A stretch of DNA of 5,921 nt from Verrucomicrobiota bacterium (lineage in GTDB: Bacteria > Verrucomicrobiota > Verrucomicrobiia > Opitutales > UBA953), in assembly GCA_004293385.1 (NCBI GenBank), contig RDYO01000025.1, positions 1-5,921 on the forward strand, written 5' to 3'. A program made the position numbers and the translations under genes. Below the pieces are notes generated by a model. The model made no database searches, was not told where the DNA came from, and was given only the letters and a program-made list of their open reading frames with translations. Every line of letters begins with the position of its first letter. Positions within the stretch are counted from its first letter, which is position 1. Shown here piece after piece: positions 1 to 5,921 of this stretch.

Positions 1-1
1 G

Positions 2-790
2 GTCCGCAACTTCCTCATCGAGTCCGTGCTCGCGGTCCTGCGCGCCCGGGCCGACGACGGCCTGCCGGCCGAGACCGTCCCGACGATCACGCCGGCCACC
101 CCGCTGGCCGTCGACACCCCGAGCGTCAGCGCACCGGTCTCCATCGGAGTCACGCCCCCGGCTTACGTGCCGCCTGCGGCGCCTGCGCCGGTCTCGCCTA
201 CCCACGCTCCTTCCGTCCGTCTTGGCTGGCGTCTCCTCTCGCGTCTACGCGAAGAGCGGGCCGTCTTCGAGACACCGACCGGGTTGGCCATCCTCGATCT
301 CGGAGCCGCGCACCAGCGCGTGCTCTACGAATCCATCCTCGCGCAGTTCACCGCGCAGAAGCCGGTCAGTCAGCCGCTCCTCGTCCCGCTGAGTATCGAA
401 CTCGAGCCGTTGCCCGCCGCGGTGCTGAAGGAACGCCTGCCTCTGCTGGCATCCGCCGGTTTCGACTTCGAGGAATACGGCCGTAACTTCTGGCGCATTC
501 AGGCGCTGCCGGCGTGGCTCGAGCCGGAGCAGGCCTTGGCTTTCGTGCGCGACCTACTCGCCGAGATGGCCCGCCGCGAAGGCGACTTCGGCCGGCCCTC
601 GTTGGCCTACGACGCCCTCGCCAAACTCGCCGTCAATAAGGCCCGCCGCAAAGGCGATAACCTCTCAGACGCCGAACTGATGGAGCTCGTGCAGGCCTTG
701 TTCCGTGCCGCCCAGCCGGGCACGTGCCCGCGGGGTCGTCGGACCTATGTCGAGTGGACGGACGCCGATCTGAGCCGCCGTTTCGGCTGA
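2..790 (+). CDS. mutL: DNA mismatch repair protein MutL, C-terminal part (5' end off the window)
   Basis: MutL couples mismatch recognition by MutS to strand incision and excision. The frame is open from position 2 with no stop. A GTG at 26 is only an internal valine, because the upstream codons (VRNFLIES) continue the last helix of the N-terminal ATPase/transducer region. A Pro/Ala/Thr/Val-rich linker follows at about 68-220, and then the C-terminal dimerisation domain. Recognisable landmarks of that domain are LDLGAAHQRVLYE (293-331), the QPLLVP clamp-binding-type motif (371-388), the GFDFEEYGRNFWRIQALPAW stretch (about 458-517) and the terminal CPRGRR (725-742). In endonuclease-type MutL the first motif reads DQHAxxExxxxE and the last CPHGRP. 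Here the His and the first Glu of the former, and the His of the latter, are replaced, so the nuclease site looks dead. The gene ends directly against the stop of convergent uvrB. The family assignment is strong. Loss of nuclease activity is inferred from motifs. Confidence 0.93.
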   Translation, partial: VRNFLIESVLAVLRARADDGLPAETVPTITPATPLAVDTPSVSAPVSIGVTPPAYVPPAAPAPVSPTHAPSVRLGWRLLSRLREERAVFETPTGLAILDLGAAHQRVLYESILAQFTAQKPVSQPLLVPLSIELEPLPAAVLKERLPLLASAGFDFEEYGRNFWRIQALPAWLEPEQALAFVRDLLAEMARREGDFGRPSLAYDALAKLAVNKARRKGDNLSDAELMELVQALFRAAQPGTCPRGRRTYVEWTDADLSRRFG

Positions 791-2776
791 TCAGCGACGT
801 CCCTTGGAGCGCTTCGGCGTAGCCGGCTTGCCGGTGCGCAGCGCTTCGATCTGGTCGCGCAGCGTGGCCGCGCGCTCGAACTGCAGTTCGTCCGCCGCCG
901 CCAACATCTCGGCCTCCATGTCGGCCAGCACGTGCGCGATGTCGCGGTCGTCGGTGCCTTCGGCCACCGCCAGCGCCTCGTCGGCTTCCAGGTCCACGAG
1001 GCTCTCCTCGATCTTACGGTGGGTGCTCTTCGGCGTGATGCCGTACTTCGTGTTATGGGCCTCCTGGCGCTTACGGCGGTCGCCGCAGATCGTGAGGGCG
1101 CGCGTGAGGGACTTGGTCATCACGTCCGCGTAAAGCAGCACCTTGCCTTCGAGGTGACGGGCGGCGCGGCCGGAGGTCTGGATGAGGCTCGTCTCGCTGC
1201 GGAGGAAGCCCTCCTTGTCGGCGTCGAGGATGCCCACGAGCGCGACTTCGGGAAGGTCGAGGCCTTCGCGGAGGAGATTGACCCCCACGAGGACGTCGAA
1301 GTGGCCCGCCCGGAGGCGGCGGAGGATCTCGACGCGTTCGATCGCATCGATGTCGGAGTGCAGGTATTCGACCTTGAGACCGCTGTCCCGCATGAAGTTG
1401 GCGAGGTCCTCGGACATCCGCTTCGTGAGCGTCGTCACGAGCGTGCGGTAGCCGCGGGCCGCGACGGCCTTGGCTTCGCCGATGATGTCCTCGACCTGGC
1501 CGGCGATCGGGCGGACCTCCATGATCGGGTCGAGCAGGCCGGTCGGGCGGATGACCTGTTCGGCGATGACGGCCGAGACCTTGTATTCGTGGGGCGCCGG
1601 GGTGGCGGAGACGTACACTACCTGGTCGACGAGCTCGTCGAATTCTTCCGGACGCAGCGGACGGTTCTCGAGGGCGGAGGGCAGTCGGAATCCGAATTCG
1701 ACGAGGCGTTCCTTGCGGGCGCGGTCACCGTGATACATGCCGCCGATCTGGGAGACCGAGACGTGGCTTTCGTCGATGAAGACCAGTTTGTCCTTCGGGA
1801 AGAAGTCCAGGAGGCAGTGCGGGCGCTCGCCGGGGCGGCGGCCCGACATATGCATCGAGTAGTTCTCGATGCCCGGGCAGAAGCCCGTCTCGCGGAGCAT
1901 CTCGAGGTCGTGTTCGACGCGCATGCGGATGCGCTGGGCTTCCACGAGGCGGTTCGTCTTCTCGAAGTGGGCCACCCGTTCCTCGAGTTCGGCGCGGATG
2001 GCGTCGCCGGCGGACTTCACGCGACCCGGGGCCATCACGTACTGGTTGGCCGGGTAGAGGTCGAATTTGTCGAGCTGCTTGCCGGGCTTCACGCTGACCG
2101 GGTCGAGTTCGCGGATGGCTTCGAGCGTATCGCCCCAGAATTCCAGGCGGACGGCGGACTCCATGTAGGCCGGCCAGACGTCGATCGTCTCGCCGCGGGC
2201 GCGGAAGTTGCAGCGCTCCAGGATGGCGTCGTTACGGACGTATTGGTTGGCCACCAGCTTCGCGAGGAGTTCGTCGCGGCGCAGCGTCATGCCCGTCTTG
2301 AGGGCGATCATCGCGGCCAGGAAGTCTTCGGGCGAGCCGAGGCCGTAGATACAGGACACCGAGGCGATCACGATCACGTCCCGGCGGGAGAGCAGGGCGC
2401 TGCTGGCGCTGATGCGCAGGCGTTCGATGTCCTCGTTGATCGCCGAATCCTTCTCGATGAACGTGTCCGTCGCCGGCACGTAGGCCTCCGGTTGGTAGTA
2501 GTCGTAGTAGCTGACGAAGTATTCGACCGCGTTCTCGGGGAAGAAGTTCTTGAACTCCGAGTAGAGCTGGGCGGCCAGCGTCTTGTTGTGCGAGATGATG
2601 AGCGCCGGGCGTTGCTGCTGGACGATCAGGTTCGCCATCGTGAACGTCTTGCCCGAGCCCGTGACCCCGAGGAGCGTCTGGCGGCCGTTGCCGGCGCGGA
2701 GGGAGGCGTCGAGCGCGGCGATCGCGGTCGGCTGGTCGCCCATCGGGCGGTAGTCGGATTTGAGGCGGAATTCCAT
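791..2776 (-). CDS. uvrB: Excinuclease ABC subunit B (UvrB)
   Basis: UvrB is the damage-verifying helicase-like subunit of cytoplasmic nucleotide excision repair. UvrA loads it at lesions and it then recruits UvrC for incision. The 661-residue product is full length for the family (about 660-680). Visible landmarks in order are RPMGDQPTAI near residues 10-20, Walker A GVTGSGKT (37-44), the strand-clamping beta-hairpin with YFVSYYDYYQPEAYVP (86-101), the Walker B box DESH (335-338), YVSATP (388-393), LLREGLDLPE (501-510), QTSGRAAR (533-540) and a C-terminal UVR motif (about 613-646) for UvrC contact, followed by a basic tail. All key helicase motifs are intact. The ATG start lies one base after the stop of the upstream phosphatase gene (TGAGATG) and has no clear Shine-Dalgarno motif, so translation is probably coupled. 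It is the last gene of the minus-strand run. I see no SOS box or dedicated promoter, but a promoter inside the upstream gene cannot be excluded. Confidence 0.99.
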   Translation of the reverse strand: MEFRLKSDYRPMGDQPTAIAALDASLRAGNGRQTLLGVTGSGKTFTMANLIVQQQRPALIISHNKTLAAQLYSEFKNFFPENAVEYFVSYYDYYQPEAYVPATDTFIEKDSAINEDIERLRISASSALLSRRDVIVIASVSCIYGLGSPEDFLAAMIALKTGMTLRRDELLAKLVANQYVRNDAILERCNFRARGETIDVWPAYMESAVRLEFWGDTLEAIRELDPVSVKPGKQLDKFDLYPANQYVMAPGRVKSAGDAIRAELEERVAHFEKTNRLVEAQRIRMRVEHDLEMLRETGFCPGIENYSMHMSGRRPGERPHCLLDFFPKDKLVFIDESHVSVSQIGGMYHGDRARKERLVEFGFRLPSALENRPLRPEEFDELVDQVVYVSATPAPHEYKVSAVIAEQVIRPTGLLDPIMEVRPIAGQVEDIIGEAKAVAARGYRTLVTTLTKRMSEDLANFMRDSGLKVEYLHSDIDAIERVEILRRLRAGHFDVLVGVNLLREGLDLPEVALVGILDADKEGFLRSETSLIQTSGRAARHLEGKVLLYADVMTKSLTRALTICGDRRKRQEAHNTKYGITPKSTHRKIEESLVDLEADEALAVAEGTDDRDIAHVLADMEAEMLAAADELQFERAATLRDQIEALRTGKPATPKRSKGRR

Positions 2777-2777
2777 C

Positions 2778-3443
2778 TCAGCCCAGACGCCCGCGGGCGA
2801 GCCACTGCGGGTCGACTTCGGAGAGGTCCTTCACGATACGGTGGGCGCCGATAGGTTCGAGCTGTTCGCGGGTATTGGTCGTCGCGAGCGCGATCGTGAT
2901 GAAGCCTCCGGAGAGGCCGGCCTGCAGTCCCGAGAAGGAGTCTTCGAAGACGAAGGAAGTCGCCGGGTCGCCGCCGCCGAGGGCGCAGGCCTTCAGGAAG
3001 ACTTCCGGGTCGGGCTTGCCCTTGGTGACGTCCTCGCTGGCGACCGCGCCGGCGAAGAAGTGGCCGATGCCGAAGAGCTCGAAGGACAGCGCGAGGTTCT
3101 CCTTGTGCGTCGACGTGCCGATGACGCAGGGGACGCCGAGGTCTTTGAGGGCTCCGCAGAGTTCGCGGACGCCGGGGAGCAGGCGGACATGTCCGGTGCG
3201 AGCGATGTCGCGGTAGAGGGCCTCCTTGCGGTTGGACAGGCGCTTCACCTCGGCGGGGTCGCGCGTCCAGTTGAGGATGTCCGGGATGATCAGCTCGTTG
3301 CGCTTGCCGAAGCCGCGCTTGAAGTGGTCGGCCGGCAACGGGAGGTTCTCCTCCTTGGCGAGGGCCTCCCAGGAGCGTTCATGGGCGACGGAGGAGTCGA
3401 TGACGACTCCGTCCCAATCGAAGACGGCGACGGTGCGAGGCAT
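2778..3443 (-). CDS. HAD-superfamily phosphatase (subfamily IA, beta-phosphoglucomutase/phosphoglycolate phosphatase-like)
   Basis: The 221-residue protein is a soluble haloacid dehalogenase-fold hydrolase that should remove (or transfer) phosphate from a small phosphorylated metabolite through an aspartyl-phosphate intermediate. All four HAD motifs are present. FDWDGVV supplies nucleophile Asp9 and acid/base Asp11. GTST holds the motif II Thr/Ser (110-111). KGKPDPE contains the motif III lysine (141-147). FEDSFSG is the Mg-binding motif IV (166-172). Residues from about 17 to 90 form a helical C1 cap carrying GFGKRNE (44-50). KPDPE and FEDS place it in the group with beta-phosphoglucomutases and phosphoglycolate phosphatases, but the substrate cannot be read from sequence. 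It starts 3 bp after the stop of the FAD oxidase gene and ends 1 bp before uvrB. Neither junction has a clear ribosome binding site. Phosphoglycolate is an attractive substrate given the neighbouring oxidase, but a sugar phosphate is equally possible. Confidence 0.94.
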   Translation of the reverse strand: MPRTVAVFDWDGVVIDSSVAHERSWEALAKEENLPLPADHFKRGFGKRNELIIPDILNWTRDPAEVKRLSNRKEALYRDIARTGHVRLLPGVRELCGALKDLGVPCVIGTSTHKENLALSFELFGIGHFFAGAVASEDVTKGKPDPEVFLKACALGGGDPATSFVFEDSFSGLQAGLSGGFITIALATTNTREQLEPIGAHRIVKDLSEVDPQWLARGRLG

Positions 3444-3446
3444 GGT

Positions 3447-4922
3447 TCAGTGTTTGTCCCAGGGCAGCGTGACCTTGATCGGACGATGCTCCCAGACGTT
3501 GAAAGGTTCGAAAATCTGGCCGGGGGCGAGGATGCCGTTGGGGTCCAAGGCCTTCTTGATCGCGAGCATCGCGGCGATTTCGTCCGGCGTGTGCTGCAGC
3601 GAAAGGAAAGGCGACTTCGCGAGGCCGATACCGTGTTCGCCCGTGATCGCACCGCCGAGTTCGACGACCTTCTCCATCACCTCGCGGATGGCCTGTTCGG
3701 CCTTGCGGCAGTGCTCCGGATTGAACCGGTCGTACATGATGTGCACGTGGAAGTTGCCGTCGGCCGCGTGGCCGAAGGTCGGGGTCGCCAGGCCGAAGCG
3801 GTCGCGGACCTCGCGGGTGAAGCGGAGGAGGGCGACGTAGCTGCGGATCGGCACCACCACGTCTTCGTTCAGTTTGGCATCACCCAGGGCGAACATCGCC
3901 TGCGAGCAGGTGCGGCGAAGTTCCCAGAGGGCTTCGGCTTCCGCGGGGTCTTCGGGGGCTCGGAAGGCGACCGCATGACGCTTGGCCCAGGCGATGACTT
4001 TGACCGCGTCGTCCGCGAGGGCGGCTGGATGTCCGTCGATCTCGACCAGCAGCGCGGCGTGCGTCTCGGCGGAGCCGGCCAGTTCAGCGTCGGTGAAGAC
4101 GCGCTTACCGCGACGCTTCTCAGTGGCGGCGACCGTCTGGACGTCGAGGAACTCGAGCACCGACGGATTCACGCGCAGGGAAATCAGCTCAATGGCTGCC
4201 TCGAGGGCGGCCTCATCGGTCTTGAAGGCCAGCAGGAAGGTGCGGCGGGCGGCGGGCAGGGCGGACAGTTTGATCGTCGCCTTGGTGATCACGCCGAGCG
4301 TGCCTTCGGAGCCGATCCACAGGTCGCGCAGGTTGAGGCCGCTGACGAACTTGCGGAGCGGGGCGCCCCAGCGGACCTTTTCGCCGGTGGGCAGGAAGCC
4401 CTCGAGGGCGTAGACGTGGTCGCGGACGACACCGTACTTGGCCGCGCGCAGGCCGCCGGCGTTGGTGGCGATGTTGCCGCCGATACTGCAGTGCTTCACC
4501 GACGAAGGGTCGGGCGGGAAGAAGAGGCCGTGCGGGGCGGCGCGGTCGTTGATGTGTGCCGTGACCGCGCCGGGCTGGACCGTCGCCATCGCCGAGACCG
4601 GATCGATCTCGATCTGGTCCCAGTGGTCGAGGTGGATGACCCAGCCGCCTTTGATCGGGGCGCAGGCGCCGGTCGTGCCGGTGCCGCGGCCGCGGACCGT
4701 GACGGGTACGCGGTGTTCGTTGGCGAGCTTCAGCGTGGCGCCGATGTCGTCTTCCGTCGCCGGGCGGATGACCGCCTCGGGCATGAAGGACAGGCGCATG
4801 TTATCGAACGACGCCGCGAAGCAGGAGGCCTCGTCGGTCCGGACGACCTCCGCGCCAAGCTTCGCCAGGAGGGCCTGGGTGGCGGCGGGATGCGTCTGGG
4901 CGGGAAGGCTCACGCCTCCCAT
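3447..4922 (-). CDS. FAD-binding oxidoreductase, GlcD/D-lactate dehydrogenase family
   Basis: This flavoprotein of the vanillyl-alcohol-oxidase fold probably oxidises a D-2-hydroxyacid such as glycolate or D-lactate to the 2-oxoacid. The 491-residue length matches GlcD-type proteins. An N-terminal FAD-binding domain carries the pyrophosphate loop RGRGTGTTGA (about 77-86), FFPPDPSS (134-141), SIGGNIATNAGG (146-157) and WIGSEGTLGVIT (202-213). The C-terminal FAD-oxidase domain carries EDVVVP (353-358), GHAADGNFHVH (384-394) and GEHGIG (428-433), whose His and Glu residues bind the metal/substrate, then LDPNGILAPGQIF. No transmembrane segment or signal peptide is evident, nor is an Fe-S domain fused. 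No glcE or glcF homologue lies in the window, so the electron acceptor is unknown. I chose the ATG at 4922; a TTG at 4925-4923 directly precedes it, and a GTG at 4913 is a further alternative. No Shine-Dalgarno motif precedes the start. A GGGAGG lies just inside the reading frame. The gene begins 9 bp after the nadE stop. Confidence 0.94.
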   Translation of the reverse strand: MGGVSLPAQTHPAATQALLAKLGAEVVRTDEASCFAASFDNMRLSFMPEAVIRPATEDDIGATLKLANEHRVPVTVRGRGTGTTGACAPIKGGWVIHLDHWDQIEIDPVSAMATVQPGAVTAHINDRAAPHGLFFPPDPSSVKHCSIGGNIATNAGGLRAAKYGVVRDHVYALEGFLPTGEKVRWGAPLRKFVSGLNLRDLWIGSEGTLGVITKATIKLSALPAARRTFLLAFKTDEAALEAAIELISLRVNPSVLEFLDVQTVAATEKRRGKRVFTDAELAGSAETHAALLVEIDGHPAALADDAVKVIAWAKRHAVAFRAPEDPAEAEALWELRRTCSQAMFALGDAKLNEDVVVPIRSYVALLRFTREVRDRFGLATPTFGHAADGNFHVHIMYDRFNPEHCRKAEQAIREVMEKVVELGGAITGEHGIGLAKSPFLSLQHTPDEIAAMLAIKKALDPNGILAPGQIFEPFNVWEHRPIKVTLPWDKH

Positions 4923-4931
4923 CAAGCAGGG

Positions 4932-5921
4932 TTAGCCCAGTTCGGCAAGCCACGCCGTCGCCTCGGCGTCGGAAGGCATGCGCCAGTCGCCGCGGGGTGA
5001 CAGGGCCAGCGAGCCCACCTTGGGGCCATCGGGCATCACGGAACGCTTGAACTGCTGGCTGAAGAAGCGGTTCAGGAACGAGCGCAGCCAGTGGCGGATC
5101 TCCGTCTGGTCATATTTCCCGGCGAACGCGTGCTCGGCGATCCAGAGGACCTTGGAGGGGCGGAAGCCGTTGCGGATGACGTGATACAGGAAGAAGTCGT
5201 GCAGCTCGTAGGGGCCGACCAGCATCTCCGTCTGCTGGGCGATCTCGCCGTCGTCGCCGGGCGGGAGCAGCTCGGGGCTGACCGGGGTGGCCACGATGTC
5301 CTCGAGGATGGCGCGTTCGGTGCCGACGTGGCGGGCGTGGGCGGCCCAGCCGACGAGGTGCTTCACCAAGGTCTTCGGCACGCCGATGTTCACGTGGTAC
5401 ATCGACATATGGTCGGCGTTGAACGTGCACCAGCCGAGCGCGGCTTCGGAAAGGTCGCCCGTTCCGACGACGAACCCGTGGCTCTGGTTGGCGACGTCCA
5501 TCAGGATCTGCGTGCGTTCGCGGGCCTGGGCGTTCTCGAAGGTGACGTCGTGCTTGCCGGTCGGGTGCTGGATGTCGCGCAGGTGACGCTCGACGGCTTC
5601 GTTGATCGGGATCTCGCGGGCGGTGATGCCGAGCGTCTCCATCAGGCGCATCGCGTTGACGCGCGTGCGCGCCGAGGTGCCGGGGCCGGGGAGGGTGAGG
5701 CCGATGATGCCCTTGCGGTCGAGGCCGAGACGATTGAACGCTTCGAGCGTGACGAGCAGGGCGAGCGTGGAGTCGAGGCCGCCCGAGACGCCGATGACGA
5801 CGTGCTTGAGGCCCGTGTGGCGGATGCGGCGGGCGAGGCCGGTGGACTGGATCGCGAAGATCTCCTGGCAGTTCTCGTCGCGCCGGTGGGGGTCGGACGG
5901 CACGAACGGGTGCTGGGTGAA
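4932..5921 (-). CDS. nadE: Glutamine-dependent NAD+ synthetase, C-terminal synthetase domain (5' end off the window)
   Basis: NadE performs the last step of NAD biosynthesis, the ATP-dependent amidation of deamido-NAD. The frame is open to the right edge. The first visible residues, FTQHPFVPSDP, are the linker that joins the nitrilase-like glutaminase domain to the synthetase domain in the long (about 650-690 residue) glutamine-using form, so a glutaminase half with its Glu-Lys-Cys triad is expected beyond the window. A GTG at 5903 falls inside this conserved linker and is not a start. Of the 329 visible residues, the key features are ENCQEIFAIQSTGLARR, the ATP-pyrophosphatase P-loop SGGLDST (fragment residues 46-52), FENAQARERTQILMD (about 128-142) and the substrate-binding block VGTGDLSEAALGWCTFNADHMSMY (starting near 152; the full run continues as HVNIGVPK). 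All look intact. It is the most upstream gene of the minus-strand run, so the operon promoter should lie outside the window. Confidence 0.96.
   Translation of the reverse strand, partial: FTQHPFVPSDPHRRDENCQEIFAIQSTGLARRIRHTGLKHVVIGVSGGLDSTLALLVTLEAFNRLGLDRKGIIGLTLPGPGTSARTRVNAMRLMETLGITAREIPINEAVERHLRDIQHPTGKHDVTFENAQARERTQILMDVANQSHGFVVGTGDLSEAALGWCTFNADHMSMYHVNIGVPKTLVKHLVGWAAHARHVGTERAILEDIVATPVSPELLPPGDDGEIAQQTEMLVGPYELHDFFLYHVIRNGFRPSKVLWIAEHAFAGKYDQTEIRHWLRSFLNRFFSQQFKRSVMPDGPKVGSLALSPRGDWRMPSDAEATAWLAELG

Larger units (their letters stand above)
791..5921 (-). other. Predicted operon nadE - FAD oxidase - HAD phosphatase - uvrB
   Basis: Four consecutive minus-strand genes are separated by only 9, 3 and 1 bp. 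There is no room for promoters or terminators between them, and I see no purine-rich Shine-Dalgarno motif at the usual distance before any of the three internal starts. This fits one polycistronic transcript with translation coupled by termination and re-initiation. The promoter is upstream of nadE, outside the window. The transcript ends at or beyond uvrB, where convergent mutL leaves no intergenic space. Co-transcription is inferred from spacing alone. Confidence 0.78.

Noticed and set aside
26..28. GTG as the start of the mutL-like gene
   Set aside because: The codons before it are open to the window edge and encode VRNFLIES, which continues the MutL transducer-domain helix. The C-terminal domain alone would not be a normal gene.
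823..834. CCGGC-TT-GCCGG inverted repeat as a terminator between uvrB and mutL
   Set aside because: The loop is too small unless the stem shortens to 4 bp, there is no T-run on either strand, and it lies inside the uvrB coding sequence encoding the basic tail.
932..2854. 640-codon open frame on the + strand, antisense to uvrB
   Set aside because: It lies wholly opposite the fully conserved uvrB and the end of the phosphatase gene. Its translation is rich in D, R, E, V, A and G with no recognisable domain, as expected for the antisense frame of a high-GC gene. uvrB explains the sequence.
3226..3840. Smaller open frames within the phosphatase and oxidase region (also 3290-3652, 3982-4413 and 4438-4935)
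   Set aside because: These are Ser/Arg/Pro-rich out-of-frame translations overlapping strongly supported genes, with no own start context or domain.
2778..4940. Shared CTGGGCTRA at the ends of the phosphatase gene (2778-2786) and nadE (4932-4940), considered as a regulatory repeat
   Set aside because: Both proteins simply end in Leu-Gly-stop with the same favoured codons. Two 9-base matches at coding ends are explained by that coincidence.
2760..5000. 746-codon open frame on the + strand, antisense to the phosphatase and FAD oxidase genes
   Set aside because: It spans three real minus-strand genes. Its product is low-complexity acidic/arginine-rich sequence without motifs. Long antisense frames are routine at this GC content.
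5901..5903. GTG as the start of a short, ammonia-type NAD synthetase
   Set aside because: The upstream codons encode FTQHPF, part of the conserved HPFVP linker of the long glutamine-dependent enzyme, so the gene continues past the window.
1..5921. Defence, mobile or biosynthetic system
   Set aside because: All five genes belong to well-known housekeeping families, composition appears uniform, and there are no transposase, integrase, repeat or toxin-like sequences.

Overview
This is a compact, GC-rich bacterial chromosomal segment with almost no non-coding DNA. It holds five protein-coding genes. Two run off the window edges and three are complete. No RNA gene, mobile element, CRISPR array or tandem repeat was seen. 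The protein styles suggest a Verrucomicrobiota-like (PVC group) bacterium: the HAD phosphatase with an FDWDGVV nucleophile motif, the long glutamine-type NAD synthetase, the absence of Shine-Dalgarno motifs and the high GC. This is a low-to-moderate confidence inference, because no rRNA or other firm taxonomic marker is present.

Layout. On the + strand, positions 2-790 encode the C-terminal part of the mismatch-repair protein MutL: the last helix of the N-terminal ATPase/transducer region, a Pro/Ala-rich linker and the dimerisation domain. The remainder (791-5921) is read from the - strand. In transcription order it holds nadE (C-terminal synthetase half, entering from the right edge), a GlcD/D-lactate-dehydrogenase-family FAD oxidase, a HAD-superfamily phosphatase and uvrB. 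Gaps within this run are 9, 3 and 1 bp, so it looks like a single translationally coupled operon. mutL and uvrB converge with their stop codons directly abutting.

How the genes may work together. Two are DNA-repair genes (mutL, uvrB), and two or three are metabolic (NAD synthesis, 2-hydroxyacid oxidation, phosphoester hydrolysis). One testable reading of the phosphatase and FAD oxidase beside uvrB is salvage of 2-phosphoglycolate, a by-product of DNA strand-break repair: phosphatase to glycolate, oxidase to glyoxylate. The sequence does not prove either substrate.

The most notable molecular feature is that the MutL C-terminal domain keeps its fold and a beta-clamp-type QxLLxP motif but has lost most residues of the metal-dependent endonuclease site. 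The window otherwise looks like ordinary housekeeping sequence, and I found no convincing novel defence or mobile system.
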